A stretch of 64,000 nucleotides of DNA from assembly GCF_003403295.1 (NCBI RefSeq), contig NZ_QUWV01000003.1:1-64000 (forward strand), given 5' to 3'. This DNA is from Komagataeibacter melaceti (lineage in GTDB: Bacteria > Pseudomonadota > Alphaproteobacteria > Acetobacterales > Acetobacteraceae). The translations under genes were made by a program, and so were the position numbers. The notes beneath the pieces were generated by a model. That model was not told the DNA's origin. It searched no databases and saw only the letters and a program-made list of their open reading frames with translations. Within the stretch, counting starts at the first letter, position 1, and every line of letters starts with the position of its first letter. Below, piece after piece: positions 33,232 to 44,914 of this stretch.

Positions 33232-33314
33232 ACGTTAAAACCAGTCATATCTGCTTTCGGAAGGGTTTATGGCCGACCCGGCGGGACAGGGACATTCCGA
33301 AGCCCCGCATCCCC

Positions 33315-33836
33315 TTATCCGTAACGGGAAATATCCTGACTGTTACGCGCATCTCCCAACAGGGTGATTGCACGCTTTATATGCTTTTCGACGGTCGTAC
33401 GCGAAATCCCCAGCATGACCGCCACATCGCGCAACGGCACATCCTTCATGCGGTTGAGCCAGAAAATGGTGCGCGTCGGTTCCGACAGGCGTTCGGCTGC
33501 GGCCATGACGCGTTCCAGTTCCTCACGCGCCAGAAACGCCCGTTCCACATCCGGCGTGCTTTCATCTCCATACAGGATCAACCGCGCTTCAGCCTGTAGG
33601 CGTTCGATACGGGCATTAGCGCGCCCCTGATCGACCGCCAGATTGGACGCAAGGCGGTACAGATAGGCCCGTCCGTTATGGATTGGCGGATTGTCACCCA
33701 CGCGCTGGATACGCAGCCAGAGCATCTGCAGCAGATCTTCTGCTGCCATGGTCCGGTTCATTTTCTGGAACAGACGGGTCAAGGCATTACGTTCGGCTGC
33801 GAAGATATTATTCAGTATGAAAAGGTTGCTCGACAT
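33315..33836 (-). CDS. fecI: FecI-like ECF sigma factor
   Basis: A 173-residue sigma-70 family factor that should transcribe the receptor gene when iron-siderophore binds. Region 2 reads AAEDLLQMLWLRIQRV and RAYLYRLASNLAVDQGRANAR. Region 4 reads RLSEPTRTIFWLNRMKDVPLRDVAVMLGISRTTVEKHIKRAI. It is the first gene of the set; 83 bases separate it from fecR. The Fur-like box at 33924-33940 lies 88-104 bases upstream. Confidence 0.92.
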   Translation of the reverse strand: MSSNLFILNNIFAAERNALTRLFQKMNRTMAAEDLLQMLWLRIQRVGDNPPIHNGRAYLYRLASNLAVDQGRANARIERLQAEARLILYGDESTPDVERAFLAREELERVMAAAERLSEPTRTIFWLNRMKDVPLRDVAVMLGISRTTVEKHIKRAITLLGDARNSQDISRYG

Positions 33837-34402
33837 GACGCCCGTATCCCTTCGGCCGGATGTTCATGATCCTGACCGTCCGTCTTCCTGGTGTTCCGCC
33901 AGACTCATTTCATGAGGATGAGTTGCGAACAGTTATTATCTTCTATCTATCGGAGCCTCCCCTTTCAGGCAAGTGATGCTGGCCTGATATGGATGTTCTT
34001 CAGACTGTTCGCTTTCCGGCAGAAAGAAGGAAGATTTCCATGTCTGGATCCTGTATGGGAATTGCTCGACGTTCATTGGATCAGCACTGTAACCCTGTAC
34101 GCTCACGCCCCTATCCTTTCTGGCCGCCGTAAGTCTGGCCTGAAATCTGATTCACCAGCGCCCTGAAGCTGTAGATACGGTGAAGTGGACAGGGCGCACG
34201 GCGATCTATCAGATTGATCACCCCGCTTCTTCCTGCCGAACATGGACATTAGGTGCGGCCAGCCGAAGATAGCCGTCACTTTCTCAATGACATTGATAAG
34301 TGTTGAAATAGCTCGTCATATGGAATGACAGTCACGGGGGCCAACGGAATGTCCGGTTTTTCGGCAGTTTCTTTCGACCTCAGACGTCTTCGCCAGTTGA
34401 GG
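33837..34402. other. Intergenic region with fecI promoter
   Basis: It holds the putative Fur box near fecI, then about 450 bases without a supported gene. Plus-strand frames here lack ribosome sites and family matches. Confidence 0.4.
33924..33940. promoter_or_regulatory. Putative Fur box upstream of fecI
   Basis: TGCGAACAGTTATTATC; its reverse complement GATAATAACTGTTCGCA is Fur-like and matches the spacing of the site before the receptor. Iron repression is inferred. Confidence 0.45.
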
Positions 34403-35552
34403 CTATGGCTCGGAGTTCAGTGACTCGATGAGCGAATAGACCGCCTTCACCCGGGCTTCATTCGGATGATTTTTGTTGGCCAGGACAACTATGCCGATAT
34501 TTTTACTGGGTAGCATCGCAATATAGCCACCAAACCCGTTCGTCGAGCCGGTCTTGTTCAGGAGAACATTTTTCTGTGGGGCAAGGGCCGGGCTCAACTT
34601 CTTTTCTGGCTGTGGTTTCATAATGAAATCATAGCCATTGCCCAGTGTTATCTTCTGTAAGCTGGCAGGCCAGTCGTACTGTTCCCATATCATATCCTGC
34701 GTGAAAAATGCTGTTGTGTACTGCCCTTCATGGGTTCTGGTGACTGCCTTATGCAATTCTTCCGAGGCTTTCCCGCACCCCATTTCCACGTCGAGAACCT
34801 TAAGTATGTCGCTGGCGCTCGATTTTACGCCATAGGCTTCCTCGGCCAAAACGCCAGGGTTCATGCGGATTGGTGCATTGGTCTTTCGGTCGTATCCCCA
34901 GGCGTAGTGAGCCATTTCGCTCGGTGGCACATCAATCCACGTATGCCGTAGCCCGAACGCAGGAAAAAAGCACGTTTTGCACGACCTGCTTATAGTCCGA
35001 GCCCATGGCCTTACCAGTGATGTAGCCGAGCATTCCGATGCTGATGTTGGAATAGCTTCGTGTTCCCGGTTGCAGCGGGCGCCAGTTCTTCAGCCAACTA
35101 ACCAGTCCATTGACGTCGGTTATGCTGTCTGGCACCTGCAAGGGCAGTCCTCCCGAATGGTGCGTTGCCAGATCCATGAGGGTCAGTCGGTCACCTATTG
35201 AGCAGGTGTCCGCACAGACATGATGTGCCACAGTGTCATCGAGGCTGAGTTTACCGCGATCCTCTGCCAATGCTGCAAGCGTCACATTGAAAATTTTACT
35301 CATTGAGCCAAGCTCAAACAGAGTGTCAGGCGTCACAAGGCGGTTATCGGCTCGTGATGCTACTCCAGCGGCATAAAAGTCATGTTTGCCGTTTCGGGTG
35401 ATGCCGACAATAAGGCCGGGTATGTCGTATTCCTTCATCACGGGTTGGAATGCATCTCGTGCCTGTTCGGTCAAACTGGCAGCTTTTGCAGGCGATGTCA
35501 TTGAAGAGATCATAGCAACGGAGAGCACCACACGGTACAATCGCATATTCAT
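34403..35552 (-). pseudogene. ampC: Class C beta-lactamase (AmpC-like), broken by a frameshift
   Basis: The N-terminal part (MNMRLYRVVLSVAMISSM, signal peptide to about residue 24) carries the catalytic Ser-x-x-Lys in LGSMSKIFN and the YSN motif (TRSYSNISIGML), and runs into a stop near 34932. The rest lies in another frame: PPSEMAHYAWGYDRKT, then the KTG triad KTGSTNGFGGY. Removing one base from the six-A tract at 34964-34969 restores NVLFPAFGLRHTWIDVPPSE with no gap, giving a normal 380-residue enzyme. All three catalytic motifs are intact, so the break is recent or a sequencing error. Confidence 0.8.
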
Positions 35553-35919
35553 TCCTATACTCCATATCTACCATCGCCTGACCGCCTGATGTAGCGCCAG
35601 CGTGACTGGTAACTGGTAGGTGGAACATGGCGGCTCCTCAATATGGGTCAGGGGAAGGTATTGCTCCAGGGCGCGTGCGTAATTGCGGACCTGCTGGACG
35701 GCATGAGAAGCGTTCTGGCCGCCTCTCCAATAACAGGACTCCCTTCAGGCGGCGGGCAACGCGCTATGGCGTAGGTAGAAAAAGTCCTGTCGAAACAGTC
35801 TGCCACGTTTCCTTTATTTTTCCTTTGTCGGTCTCATATTCTGAAAGTATTTAGTATATTACGACATGAAATCTATTTAAATCTGAATATCATAAAATGA
35901 ATATTTCGAGTTCGTTGCC
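35553..35919. other. Intergenic region between ampC and the nitrate operon
   Basis: About 370 bases, AT-rich at the right end, where transcripts of both flanking leftward genes start or stop. No gene, ampR homologue or clear terminator is visible. Confidence 0.35.
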
Positions 35920-36378
35920 TTAATCATGCATTTCAACGAGAAATTCCCGCAGGGCCGGTTCAAAATTCTGATTTTCGTGTCCGGGCCTGGTAAGCTTAAG
36001 GAGCGCGAAGCGCTGTAGGGCCGACAGATGTCCCCATTGTTCGGGCGTGGGTGCCTCTACCCTACAGGATTGCGCTTTCAGCCTGATCGCATCGGGCACG
36101 CCACCAGCCAGTTGCCATGGTTCGGTTCGGGCGGGTGGAAGTAGTTTTGGCTCTTCCCCTGCCCGGGTCCTGATCAGGTGTAGGAGGAACGACTGGTACG
36201 CCGCCTGTTCCGGTGGCGTGGTGGCGGGACGGTTCACCAGGGCCTGCCTGTCGTGCGGGGTGAAACGGCTCCACTGGCGCAGGCTGAGTTTTACGCCGCA
36301 CAGGTCCAGTTTCATGCGTACGATCATAGGAACGCAGCGTAACGACAGGGCAAAATCCATTTCGAAATTGAACAGCAT
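35920..36378 (-). CDS. Nitrate reductase associated protein
   Basis: A 152-residue protein of the nitrate-reductase-associated family, known from cyanobacterial and proteobacterial nas operons. The N-terminal signature FNFEMDFALSLRCVPMIVRMKLDLCGVKLSLRQW is clear; the rest is helical (TPEQWGHLSALQRFALLKLT). It is the last gene of the nitrate operon, 21 bases after nasS. The biochemical function is unclear. Confidence 0.82.
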   Translation of the reverse strand: MLFNFEMDFALSLRCVPMIVRMKLDLCGVKLSLRQWSRFTPHDRQALVNRPATTPPEQAAYQSFLLHLIRTRAGEEPKLLPPARTEPWQLAGGVPDAIRLKAQSCRVEAPTPEQWGHLSALQRFALLKLTRPGHENQNFEPALREFLVEMHD

Positions 36379-36399
36379 GGTTCCCCTCCCCTGCGCGGT

Positions 36400-37395
36400 T
36401 CACTGAGACCGTGCGCAGGCAGAAGAAGGATCGGCGGGCATGGGACCGATCCAGCGCATGAGCATCTGGTGTTCGGCAGTGTCCACCCATCCCAGCGCCG
36501 TCATATCGTTTATGATCCAGTCAAGGTCAGACGGCAGCAGGCAGCCCCCCGCAAAGGTCACGCATTCGCGGGCATCCCCACCGGGCAGGATGGCGTCCGT
36601 CGCCGCAAGGGGGAGTGCCAGCCCGCCTTCCGCAACGGGGGTTGCCAGCACGCGCGCAATATCCGCACGGTGGTCCGGCTGCTGGCAGAATGCAATCGCA
36701 TCCCGCAGGGCGTGCGACATGCGGCGGACCGTCGCATCGCATGCCAGCAGTTTTCCCGATGCGACAATGATCTTTTCGACATGACCGGGCAGGACAGTGG
36801 CTGATCCGCCCACGCGAAAGGCAAGCCCGAGTTGTTCCGCCTCGGTGCCCCATGGCGGCCCGACACAGCCGCCATCAATCGCGTTTTCCGCCAGCGCATG
36901 GATCATGTCGGTCGGGGGCATGACGGACAGGTCGATTTCGTCCTCCATGCTGACGTCAATCATCTTGAGGAAACGCCGGAGGATGAGGAGATGGGTGGAA
37001 TACATATGCACGATGGCGAGACGCGGCTTCCGCCCGATGGTCGTGGACCACTGGTCAAAGGCCTGCCGCCCGTGGGAGCCGGCATTCCACGCCCCTTCCA
37101 CCGGGTTGACACCGCGCAGCATGATCGTATTGCCACCCCGGCTGATCCGGCCCAGCGCACGTAGCCCCGTATCATGCCCGCGCCGCCCGAGCGCGGTCAT
37201 CATGGCCAGCGGCGCGAAAATGACGGCGGCATCCAGCCGGTTCCATGCCAGACCATCGGCGATGTTGGCCCAGGATGGAGAAACGACGATCTCGATTTCC
37301 AGACCATGACGGGCAAAAATACCCTGCTGCCGCCCCATGATTACCGGTGCGCTGTCAGCCAGCTTCAGCACGCCAATCCGTAACGGTGTATTCAT
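36400..37395 (-). CDS. nasS: NasS-like nitrate/nitrite sensor (NrtA/CmpA family)
   Basis: A 331-residue periplasmic-binding-protein fold without a signal peptide, so cytoplasmic. The start is MNTPLRIGVLKLADSAPVIM. Family segments are GLEIEIVVSPSWANIADGL, MYSTHLLILRRFLK, and the ligand region DGGCVGPPWGTEAEQLG. NasS binds nitrate/nitrite and, when empty, sequesters the antiterminator NasT. It overlaps nasT by ATGA, which supports a stoichiometric pair. Confidence 0.88.
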   Translation of the reverse strand: MNTPLRIGVLKLADSAPVIMGRQQGIFARHGLEIEIVVSPSWANIADGLAWNRLDAAVIFAPLAMMTALGRRGHDTGLRALGRISRGGNTIMLRGVNPVEGAWNAGSHGRQAFDQWSTTIGRKPRLAIVHMYSTHLLILRRFLKMIDVSMEDEIDLSVMPPTDMIHALAENAIDGGCVGPPWGTEAEQLGLAFRVGGSATVLPGHVEKIIVASGKLLACDATVRRMSHALRDAIAFCQQPDHRADIARVLATPVAEGGLALPLAATDAILPGGDARECVTFAGGCLLPSDLDWIINDMTALGWVDTAEHQMLMRWIGPMPADPSSACARSQ

Positions 37396-38003
37396 GGTGT
37401 CTCATCCTTTTTCTGCGATGCCAGATACTCCCCGGCAACAGCCGCAATGCGACGCGATGTCTGCATGGCCCGGCGCTGGAGCCATCTATAGGCCTGCGCT
37501 TCGCTGGTTTTTTCATTTTTCATGAAACATCTCTTGGCCTGATCGATAATCTTCCGCTCGGCAAGGACACGCTGCGCTTCAGTCAGTTCGTCGCGAGTAC
37601 GGCGGAAGCGGGCATACAGCGCGATGGCGGCACGCAGCAGTGGCTTGACATCCCGGGGCAGCGCCTCAAGCACGTTGTAGGAACATATGCCCGTATCGAA
37701 GGCCGTTTCCATCAGTTCAACATCGTCCTCATCCACAAACAGGGCGACCGGCCGTTCCTGCGCCGAACAGGACAGGGCACGAATGCTGTCCAGTGCGTCA
37801 CGGTCGGCCCTGTTCATGTCGACCAGCACGACATCGGGCCGACAGGCCCGCACGGCATCGACCAGCGCCGTGCCGGGGGGAACGGTCAGGACATCCAGCG
37901 ACGCATCGGCGTGCAGTGTCTCCGACAGGGCATGGCCCCGGCGGGGATTTTCGTCCGCGACCAGTACTCTCAGGCGCGTACCGGGAGCCATGTCCTCACG
38001 CAT
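37392..38003 (-). CDS. nasT: NasT-like ANTAR antiterminator
   Basis: A 203-residue response-regulator-like protein. The receiver part (RLRVLVADENPRRGHALSE, VVLVDMNRADRDALDSI) is followed by the ANTAR RNA-binding domain, about residues 125-190, with the marks LAERKIIDQAKRCFMKNEK and SEAQAYRWLQRRAM. It should bind paired leader hairpins and prevent termination when NasS releases it. The start shares one base with the nitrate reductase stop. Confidence 0.9.
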   Translation of the reverse strand: MREDMAPGTRLRVLVADENPRRGHALSETLHADASLDVLTVPPGTALVDAVRACRPDVVLVDMNRADRDALDSIRALSCSAQERPVALFVDEDDVELMETAFDTGICSYNVLEALPRDVKPLLRAAIALYARFRRTRDELTEAQRVLAERKIIDQAKRCFMKNEKTSEAQAYRWLQRRAMQTSRRIAAVAGEYLASQKKDETP

Positions 38004-41000
38004 CAGTAGACATCACGCAGATAGCGGCCTTCACGAGTGAGGTTACTTACGAATGCATCTGCATCGCCGGATGACAGGTCGCCGTGACGGGCAACAATCC
38101 GGCGTAGTGCCGCATCGACATCCCGCGCCATACGGGTCGCATCCCCGCATACATAGACATAGGCCCCATCGCGCAGCCAGTCCCACAATTCGCTCCCTGC
38201 GGCTTCCATCCGGTCCTGCACGTACACCCGCTCGGACTGATCGCGTGAAAAGGCAGTATCGAGGCGCGTCAGCACCCCGTCGGACAGGAAGGCATGCAGT
38301 TCATCATGATAGTAGAAGCCTTCCGCCGCGTGGCGTTCGCCGAAAAACAGCCAGTTCCGACCCGTAGACTGCCGCGCTGCGCGTTCCTGCAGGAACCCGC
38401 GGAATGGCGCGATGCCAGTGCCGGGGCCGATCATGATCATGGCGGCACCATCATCCGCCGGTAGCCGGAAATGCGTCGTGGGCTGGATGAAAACCGGCAC
38501 GTCTGCCCCATTGTCCAGCCCTGCCAGCCAGTTCGAGCATATGCCCGGCCATGGCGTAAGGCTGACCCCTACTGTCAGTTCCACCACCCGCCCGGATGCC
38601 TGTGGCGAGGACGCAATCGAGTAAAGCCGCGGCTGCATGCGCCGGAACAGCCCCGGTATGTCCTGCGCGGAGACCGAAAGGGATGCGTCTTTCAGCAGGT
38701 CAGGCAGGAAACCCGGCGCGCAGCCCCCCAGTGCCTGCAGCATGGCCGGGTTGGGGCGGCTCAGGTCAAAATGGCGTGTGAGGGCTTCGTGCAGCCCCAC
38801 CGTTCCGCAGCCGCGCAGCACGATGGGCGTATCTTCCGGCAGGCGCAGCGCGCGCAGGGCCAACTCCACATGGGCTGCCGGGTTGCTGGGCCATATGCCC
38901 AGTGCGTCCCCGGGAACCCAGTTCAGTTCCGTTTTGCTTACATCCAGACCGATGCGCCGTGTGTCCCTGTCGTAGCCTGCGGCGCACAGGCGTTCGTTGA
39001 TGGACAGGCGGGCCATGACGGGGGCCTCCCGCGTTCCGCAAACCGGGGGCGATGATGTACCCACCAGCGCGGGCGGGGCGGGCATTGCAGCCTGACCACC
39101 GCTTTTTATCTGCGCAAGGGCTGCCAGCATGGGGCCCCGCCATGCTTCCACTGTATCCTCAAAATCAGGTTCGCAATCCACGCGTTCCACGAATGGCGTT
39201 GCCCCCAGTTCCCGCAGGCGTCCATCCAGCGCGCGGCCGAAGCCGCAGAAACTGGCATACGAGGAATCCCCCAGCGCCAGCACGGCGAATGTCAGGTCGG
39301 GCATGGGGGCCTGACGTTCGCGCAGCATGTTCCAGAATGGAGCAGCACAGTCTGGCGGGTCGCCATCACCGAAAGTGGACACCACGAACAGCGCCGGACC
39401 CGCAATAGGTGTGTCCGCATCAAATGCGTCAAGGCATTTTCCCTCTGCCGTATGGCCTGCCTCGCGCAGCCAGCCAACGATCGTGGCCGCCAGACCTTCC
39501 GCACGCCCTGTCTGGGATGCCCACCATACGTTGATACCCGGCGTGGCGGCAGCGGGTGAGGCCCCGGTTCCCTCTCCCGGCTGTATGCGGCTGTACAGGC
39601 CTGCCAGGATACCGCTGATGCGCGCGTGCGCCTGTGCTGGCAGCGGTGCCGATGCGGGCAGCACGGGTACCTCACCCGCACCCGGCGGGGCCATTTCCAG
39701 ACCGTCGAGGAACCCGGACAGCCATGCCCGTCCCTCATCGGACAGGGTTGCGGCAACGGACTGCCCCGGCGGCTCCAGACCGAGATGGCTGGTAAGGGCG
39801 CGCAGCATCATGGCGGACTCTCCTTTCCTGACTGGTTCCTCATCATCGGCGGCCCGGCCTGCAGCCTGTTCTACCTGCTCCAGCGCCACCGCGCAGAGTT
39901 TGAAGCCGGGTTGTAGCGAAATCGGGTCAACAGCATCTGGTGTGACGGAATTGACCGTAAGGTCCGGCCCGAAGCGGTCATTCCAGTGGAACGGGGCAAA
40001 GCAGGTTCCGGGCCTTACCCGCGCGGAGATCTGAACCGGCAGGATGATCTGCCCCCGCCGTGACGTGATCCTTACGCGATCATCCTGCGCCAGGCCAAGC
40101 GCATGGGCGTCAGGCGGGGCAATTTCCACAAATGGGCCGGGGTTCAGGCGGTTCAGGCTGTCCACGCGCCCGGTCTTGGTCAGCGTATGCCACTGGTGCT
40201 GCAGTCGGCCGCTGTTCAGCACGAAGGGAAAATCCTCGTCCGGCCATTCATCGGGCCGCATCCATGGCCGGGCAAAAAAGACCCCCTTCCCGTCCGACGT
40301 GGCGAAGACAGGGCCGGTCCCGTCAGGAGACAGGTAACGGATCGGGTGCCGGTCCTGCGTATCGCCGGCAGGCGCGGGCCACTGCACCGGCCCGTTGCGC
40401 AGCCGCGCGTGGCTGACGCCTGCAATGTCATAGCCGGTTTTCGGGTTGCTGAACCGGCTGGCCTCGGCAAACACTTCGGCGGCGGATGTGAAGGCAAAAT
40501 CCTTCCCATACCCCATGGCGCGCGCCACGCGGGCGATGATGTCCCAGTCGGGCAGCGCTTCACCCGGCGGTGGGACGGCCTTGCGGGCCAGTGTCATGGT
40601 GCGGTCGGAATTGACCTGTACGCCGTCCCCTTCGGCCCACAGGGCGGCGGGCAGCACGATATCGGCAAAGCGCGTCGTCTCGCTATCCACGAACGCATCC
40701 TGCACGATCACGCATTCGGCGGCTTCCAGCGCCCGGACCACATGGCGCCGATTGGCAACGGTGGCGACGGGGTTGGTGCAGATGACCCAGCATGCCCGGA
40801 TGTCACCGCGTTCCATTGCCTCGAACATGGCAATTACGCCGTTGCCCCCCGCGTCACGCAGGGTGCCGGGAGGGAGAGACCACTGTTCTTCCGTAAAGGC
40901 ACGATCAGCCGCCACCAGCGTGCTGCGCTGCCCCGGCAGGCCCGGCCCCATATAGCCCATTTCGCGCCCACCCATGGCATTGGGCTGCCCGGTCAGTGAA

Positions 41001-41983
41001 AACGGCCCGCTGCCGGGGCGGCAGATGGCACCGGTGGCAAGGTGCAGGTTACACAGCGCGTTGGTGTTCCATGTGCCGGCAACGCTCTGGTTCAGGCCCA
41101 TGGTCCACAGGCTCATCCACTCCCCGGCCTCCGCAATCCAGCGCGCGGCGGTCAGGATATCCTCGACCGGCAGGCCGGTGATTTCGGCCACGGTCCGGGG
41201 GGCGTATTCATCCACAAAGGGTTCCATTGCCTCCCACCCCGTTGTGTTCCGGGCGATGAAGTCCCTGTCTATCGCATCGTTTTTGATCAGGAGATGGAGC
41301 AGGCCGTTGAGCAGCGCCAGATCCGTGCCGGGGCGGATGGGTAGGTACAGGTCGGCCTTTTCCGCCGTGGCCGTCCGGCGTGGATCGACCACGATCAGCC
41401 GCGCCCCTGCCCGCTTGCGGTCCATCAGGCGCAGGAACAGGATCGGGTGGCAGTCGGCCATGTTGGCGCCAATGACGAAAAACAGGTCGGTGCAGTCGAA
41501 ATCCTCATAGCTGCCCGGCGGCGCGTCGGCACCAAGGGACAGCTTGTAGCCAGTGCCCGCCGCGGCCATGCACAGGCGGGAATTGGACTCGATATGCTGG
41601 CTGCGGACAAACCCCTTGGCCAGTTTGTTGATCAGGTACTGTGCTTCCAGCGACATCTGCCCCGATACGTAAAAGGCGATGGCGTCGGGTCCATGTTCAT
41701 CAAGGATGGCGCGCAGCCGTGCCGCCGTGGCGTCGATGGCCTGCTGCATGCCCGCAGGCGCAGCCGCTTCCCCGCGCCGGGGGCGGATGGCGGCATGGCG
41801 CAGGCGCTGGTCGGACAGGAGTGGCCGGTCGCACGAACTGCCCTTGGTGCACAGGCGTCCGCCATTTGCGGGATGTGCACCATCACCCCGCACCTTGGCA
41901 ATGCGGCCGTCTTCCACTTCCAGTATGACCCCACAGCCCACCCCGCAATAGGGGCAGACCGTGCGGATGTCCTCCCGCGCCAT
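38003..41983 (-). CDS. nasA: Assimilatory nitrate reductase fused to a sulfite-reductase-type flavoprotein
   Basis: A 1,326-residue bifunctional protein. Residues 1-700 are a molybdo-bis-MGD nitrate reductase with a 4Fe-4S site ([17 protein letters not shown], last Cys in LCTKGSSC), [14 protein letters not shown], and [20 protein letters not shown]. After a linker a flavodoxin domain ([16 protein letters not shown], near 817; FGDGDPP) and a FAD/NADPH domain ([39 protein letters not shown]) follow. Electrons from NADPH can thus reach the molybdenum site in one chain, replacing a separate NasB. The ATG at 41983 lies just after the nirBD stop; the upstream extension was rejected. Confidence 0.92.
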   Translation of the reverse strand: MAREDIRTVCPYCGVGCGVILEVEDGRIAKVRGDGAHPANGGRLCTKGSSCDRPLLSDQRLRHAAIRPRRGEAAAPAGMQQAIDATAARLRAILDEHGPDAIAFYVSGQMSLEAQYLINKLAKGFVRSQHIESNSRLCMAAAGTGYKLSLGADAPPGSYEDFDCTDLFFVIGANMADCHPILFLRLMDRKRAGARLIVVDPRRTATAEKADLYLPIRPGTDLALLNGLLHLLIKNDAIDRDFIARNTTGWEAMEPFVDEYAPRTVAEITGLPVEDILTAARWIAEAGEWMSLWTMGLNQSVAGTWNTNALCNLHLATGAICRPGSGPFSLTGQPNAMGGREMGYMGPGLPGQRSTLVAADRAFTEEQWSLPPGTLRDAGGNGVIAMFEAMERGDIRACWVICTNPVATVANRRHVVRALEAAECVIVQDAFVDSETTRFADIVLPAALWAEGDGVQVNSDRTMTLARKAVPPPGEALPDWDIIARVARAMGYGKDFAFTSAAEVFAEASRFSNPKTGYDIAGVSHARLRNGPVQWPAPAGDTQDRHPIRYLSPDGTGPVFATSDGKGVFFARPWMRPDEWPDEDFPFVLNSGRLQHQWHTLTKTGRVDSLNRLNPGPFVEIAPPDAHALGLAQDDRVRITSRRGQIILPVQISARVRPGTCFAPFHWNDRFGPDLTVNSVTPDAVDPISLQPGFKLCAVALEQVEQAAGRAADDEEPVRKGESAMMLRALTSHLGLEPPGQSVAATLSDEGRAWLSGFLDGLEMAPPGAGEVPVLPASAPLPAQAHARISGILAGLYSRIQPGEGTGASPAAATPGINVWWASQTGRAEGLAATIVGWLREAGHTAEGKCLDAFDADTPIAGPALFVVSTFGDGDPPDCAAPFWNMLRERQAPMPDLTFAVLALGDSSYASFCGFGRALDGRLRELGATPFVERVDCEPDFEDTVEAWRGPMLAALAQIKSGGQAAMPAPPALVGTSSPPVCGTREAPVMARLSINERLCAAGYDRDTRRIGLDVSKTELNWVPGDALGIWPSNPAAHVELALRALRLPEDTPIVLRGCGTVGLHEALTRHFDLSRPNPAMLQALGGCAPGFLPDLLKDASLSVSAQDIPGLFRRMQPRLYSIASSPQASGRVVELTVGVSLTPWPGICSNWLAGLDNGADVPVFIQPTTHFRLPADDGAAMIMIGPGTGIAPFRGFLQERAARQSTGRNWLFFGERHAAEGFYYHDELHAFLSDGVLTRLDTAFSRDQSERVYVQDRMEAAGSELWDWLRDGAYVYVCGDATRMARDVDAALRRIVARHGDLSSGDADAFVSNLTREGRYLRDVY

Positions 41984-41987
41984 GGGA

Positions 41988-44885
41988 TCAGGCCGATACG
42001 GGTTCCGGCGTGGATGTAGCCGATCGGGCCCGGATCGCAACCTTGCCGTTTTCCAGGCGGGCGTCCCATGTCCGCAGCCGGACGGTGGGGTCCTCCAGAC
42101 ACTGCCCGTCCTCCAGGCGGAAATGCTGCTTGTACAGCGGCGAAGCCACCACCACCTGCCCCTTTAGGTCGCCCATGATGCCGCGCCCGATCACATTGGC
42201 GTTCGAGAATGGGTCATGGTTGTCGATCGCATAGACCTGCGCAGGCGCGTCCTGTGTTGCGGGCAGGTAGAACAGGGCAATCTGGCTGCCATCATGCCAG
42301 GCCACCACCCCCGATTTTGCCACCAGATCATCAAGTCCGCACAGTTCGGTCCAGTCCTGCGGGCCGGCCGGGGCCATGGTTTCGGGCAGGTTTTCGGCCG
42401 GACGGACCTGATCGCGCTCCGGTGTGGTGCGGATGTTCGGATCGGGGCGGCTGTCATTGACGAAGGTGCGGAACCGCTTGAGTTTTTCACGGTCCGTCAG
42501 CGCATCGCGCCATTCGCAGTGATAGTGGTCCACCACCATCTGCATCTGCCGTTCCAGTTCCGCGCAGATGCCAAGGCTGTCGTTTATGATCACATCCTTG
42601 AGGTAATCCAGTCCGCCTTCAAGGTTTTCACGCCAGACGGAGGTACGCTGCAGCTTGTCCGCCGTCCGGATATAGAACATCAGGAAGCGGTCGATATATT
42701 TCACCAGCGTTTCAGCGTCGAGATCGGTCGCAAACAGTTCCGCATGGCGCGGGCGCATGCCGCCATTGCCGCAAACGTACAGATTCCAGCCATTCTCGGT
42801 GGCGATCACCCCCACATCCTTGCTCTGTGCCTCTGCACATTCGCGGGTGCAGCCGGATACGGCGAATTTGAGCTTGTGCGGGGAGCGCAGGCCCTTGTAA
42901 CGGTTTTCCAGATCGAGCGCCTTGCCCACGCTGTCCTGCACGCCATAGCGGCACCATGTGCTGCCCACGCAGGATTTTACGGTCCGGGTGGATTTGCCAT
43001 AGGCCTGCCCGGTCTCGAACCCTGCTTCCAGCAGTTCGGCCCAGATTTCGGGCAACTGGTCCAGTTGCGCACCGAACAGATCGATACGCTGGCCGCCAGT
43101 GATCTTGGTATAGAGACCGTATTTCTTTGCCACCTGGCCCAGGACGATCAGTTTGTCCGGTGTGATCTCGCCACCCGCAATGCGGGGCACGACCGAATAG
43201 GTACCGTTTTTCTGCATGTTGGCCATGAACGTGTCGTTCGTGTCCTGTAGCGGAATATAGAGCGGGTCCGTAATCGGCTTGTTCCACGCTGATGCCAGGA
43301 TGGAACCGACAGCGGGCTTGCAGATATCGCAGCCCAGTCCACCATTGCCGTACCGGGCCATCAGGTCTTCAAAAGTCTGGATGCCATGCACGCGGACAAG
43401 GGAATACAGTTCCTGCCGCGTGTAGGAAAAATGTTCGCACAGGCTGTGATCCACAGTAATGCCACGCGCTTCGAGTTCGGTCTCGAACACGTTTTTAAGC
43501 AGCCCTGAACAGCCGCCACAGCCCGTGCTGGCCTTTGTCGACTGCTTCAGGGCGGCAATATCCGTACAACCTTCCTCAATGGAAGCGCAGATCGCCCCTT
43601 TCGTTACATTGTGGCACGAGCAGATCATGGCCGTATCGGGCAGTGCATCAGCGCCAAGCAGGTCTGCCCCCTCCCCGCGCGGCAGGATCAGTACTGCCGG
43701 ATCTGCCGGGGGTTTGATGGCGTTCTGTACATATTGCAGGATTGTGTCGTAATAGGCGTTATCCCCCACCAATACGGCCCCGAGCACACGGCTTCCATCT
43801 GCCGAGAGCACAAGGCGGCGGTAGGACCCGTCCACTTCCCCGATGAAGCGGTAGCTCCGGCTGCCGGGTGTCGCGCCATGTGCATCGCCGATCGAGCCGA
43901 CATCCACCCCCAGCAGCTTGAGCTTGGTGGACATGTCCGCCCCGGTAAAGGCGGCTTCTTCCCCCACCAGGGTGCATGCGAGCGTGCGCGCCATGGTGTA
44001 GCCCGGTGCCACCAGTCCGAACACCTGCCCGTTCCAGCACGCACATTCACCGATTGCATAGATTGCCGGGTCGGACGTACGGCATTGCCCGTCGATCACG
44101 ACGCCGCCGCGTGGCCCGATGGCAAGCCCGCAGTCACGCGCCAGCCTGTCCTGTGCGCGGATGCCGGCGGAAAAGACCACCAGATCGGTTTCAAGGAATG
44201 TGCCATCGGCAAAGACAAGACGGTGGCGGTGTGTCTCACCTGCGGTGATCTGCTGCGTAGCGTGGGATGTAAGCACCTCGATCCCCAGTGCCTCGATCCG
44301 CTGCTTCAGGGCCTGACCACCATCATCATCAAGCTGCACCGGCATGAGGCGCGGCGCGAATTCGACAACGGCCGTGGACAGGCCCAGCCCCGCCAGCGCG
44401 TTGGCCGCCTCCAGCCCCAGCAGGCCGCCGCCAATGACCACGCCGTGCGATGCGCCCTCTGCTGCGGCCCGGATCATGTCCAGATCATCCAGCGTGCGGT
44501 AGACCAGCCCCGCCGTGCCCGTATTGCCCGGAACCGGCGGCACGAAGGGCGTGGAACCGGTAGCCAGGATCAGCGTGTCGTAAGGCAGCGCGCCTTCAGC
44601 ACTTTCCACCATCCGGGCCGCGCGGTCGATACGTGTCACCCTGACGCCACGGTGCAGGGTCAGGCCGTGATGGGCATGGAAATCATCCACATGCAGGCGT
44701 AGCGCCAGCGCGTCGCGTCCGCTCATGTATTCGGTCAGGTGTACGCGGTCATAGGCATCGTGGAGTTCGTCACCAAAAATATGAATCGCGCAGTCCTCAT
44801 GCAGACCATGCGCTACAAGCTGTTCGGCACAGTAATGGCCAACCATACCGTTGCCGATGATGACGATGTTTCCCGTTCCGGTCAT
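41988..44885 (-). CDS. nirB: NirBD: fused assimilatory nitrite reductase
   Basis: A 965-residue siroheme enzyme reducing nitrite to ammonium with NAD(P)H. The FAD/NAD part ([17 protein letters not shown] from residue 5; [15 protein letters not shown]) leads to a BFD-like 2Fe-2S site ([19 protein letters not shown]). The siroheme/4Fe-4S core has Cys pairs in [11 protein letters not shown] and [11 protein letters not shown]. The last 110 residues ([27 protein letters not shown]) are the Rieske-like NirD subunit, lacking iron ligands as usual for NirD. The ATG at 44885 has AGGAG eight bases before it. The reductase fusion begins 4 bases later. Confidence 0.93.
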   Translation of the reverse strand: MTGTGNIVIIGNGMVGHYCAEQLVAHGLHEDCAIHIFGDELHDAYDRVHLTEYMSGRDALALRLHVDDFHAHHGLTLHRGVRVTRIDRAARMVESAEGALPYDTLILATGSTPFVPPVPGNTGTAGLVYRTLDDLDMIRAAAEGASHGVVIGGGLLGLEAANALAGLGLSTAVVEFAPRLMPVQLDDDGGQALKQRIEALGIEVLTSHATQQITAGETHRHRLVFADGTFLETDLVVFSAGIRAQDRLARDCGLAIGPRGGVVIDGQCRTSDPAIYAIGECACWNGQVFGLVAPGYTMARTLACTLVGEEAAFTGADMSTKLKLLGVDVGSIGDAHGATPGSRSYRFIGEVDGSYRRLVLSADGSRVLGAVLVGDNAYYDTILQYVQNAIKPPADPAVLILPRGEGADLLGADALPDTAMICSCHNVTKGAICASIEEGCTDIAALKQSTKASTGCGGCSGLLKNVFETELEARGITVDHSLCEHFSYTRQELYSLVRVHGIQTFEDLMARYGNGGLGCDICKPAVGSILASAWNKPITDPLYIPLQDTNDTFMANMQKNGTYSVVPRIAGGEITPDKLIVLGQVAKKYGLYTKITGGQRIDLFGAQLDQLPEIWAELLEAGFETGQAYGKSTRTVKSCVGSTWCRYGVQDSVGKALDLENRYKGLRSPHKLKFAVSGCTRECAEAQSKDVGVIATENGWNLYVCGNGGMRPRHAELFATDLDAETLVKYIDRFLMFYIRTADKLQRTSVWRENLEGGLDYLKDVIINDSLGICAELERQMQMVVDHYHCEWRDALTDREKLKRFRTFVNDSRPDPNIRTTPERDQVRPAENLPETMAPAGPQDWTELCGLDDLVAKSGVVAWHDGSQIALFYLPATQDAPAQVYAIDNHDPFSNANVIGRGIMGDLKGQVVVASPLYKQHFRLEDGQCLEDPTVRLRTWDARLENGKVAIRARSATSTPEPVSA

Positions 44886-44914
44886 GTTCGTTTCTCCTGT
44901 CATACGCGCGGCAG

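Noticed and set aside
33891-34166. A 91-codon rightward frame between fecI and ampC
   Set aside because: Composition is not coding-like and it begins inside the fecI promoter region.
29718-35552. Beta-lactamase as part of the siderophore operon
   Set aside because: A 560-base gap with the fecI promoter separates them, and the ampC frame is broken.
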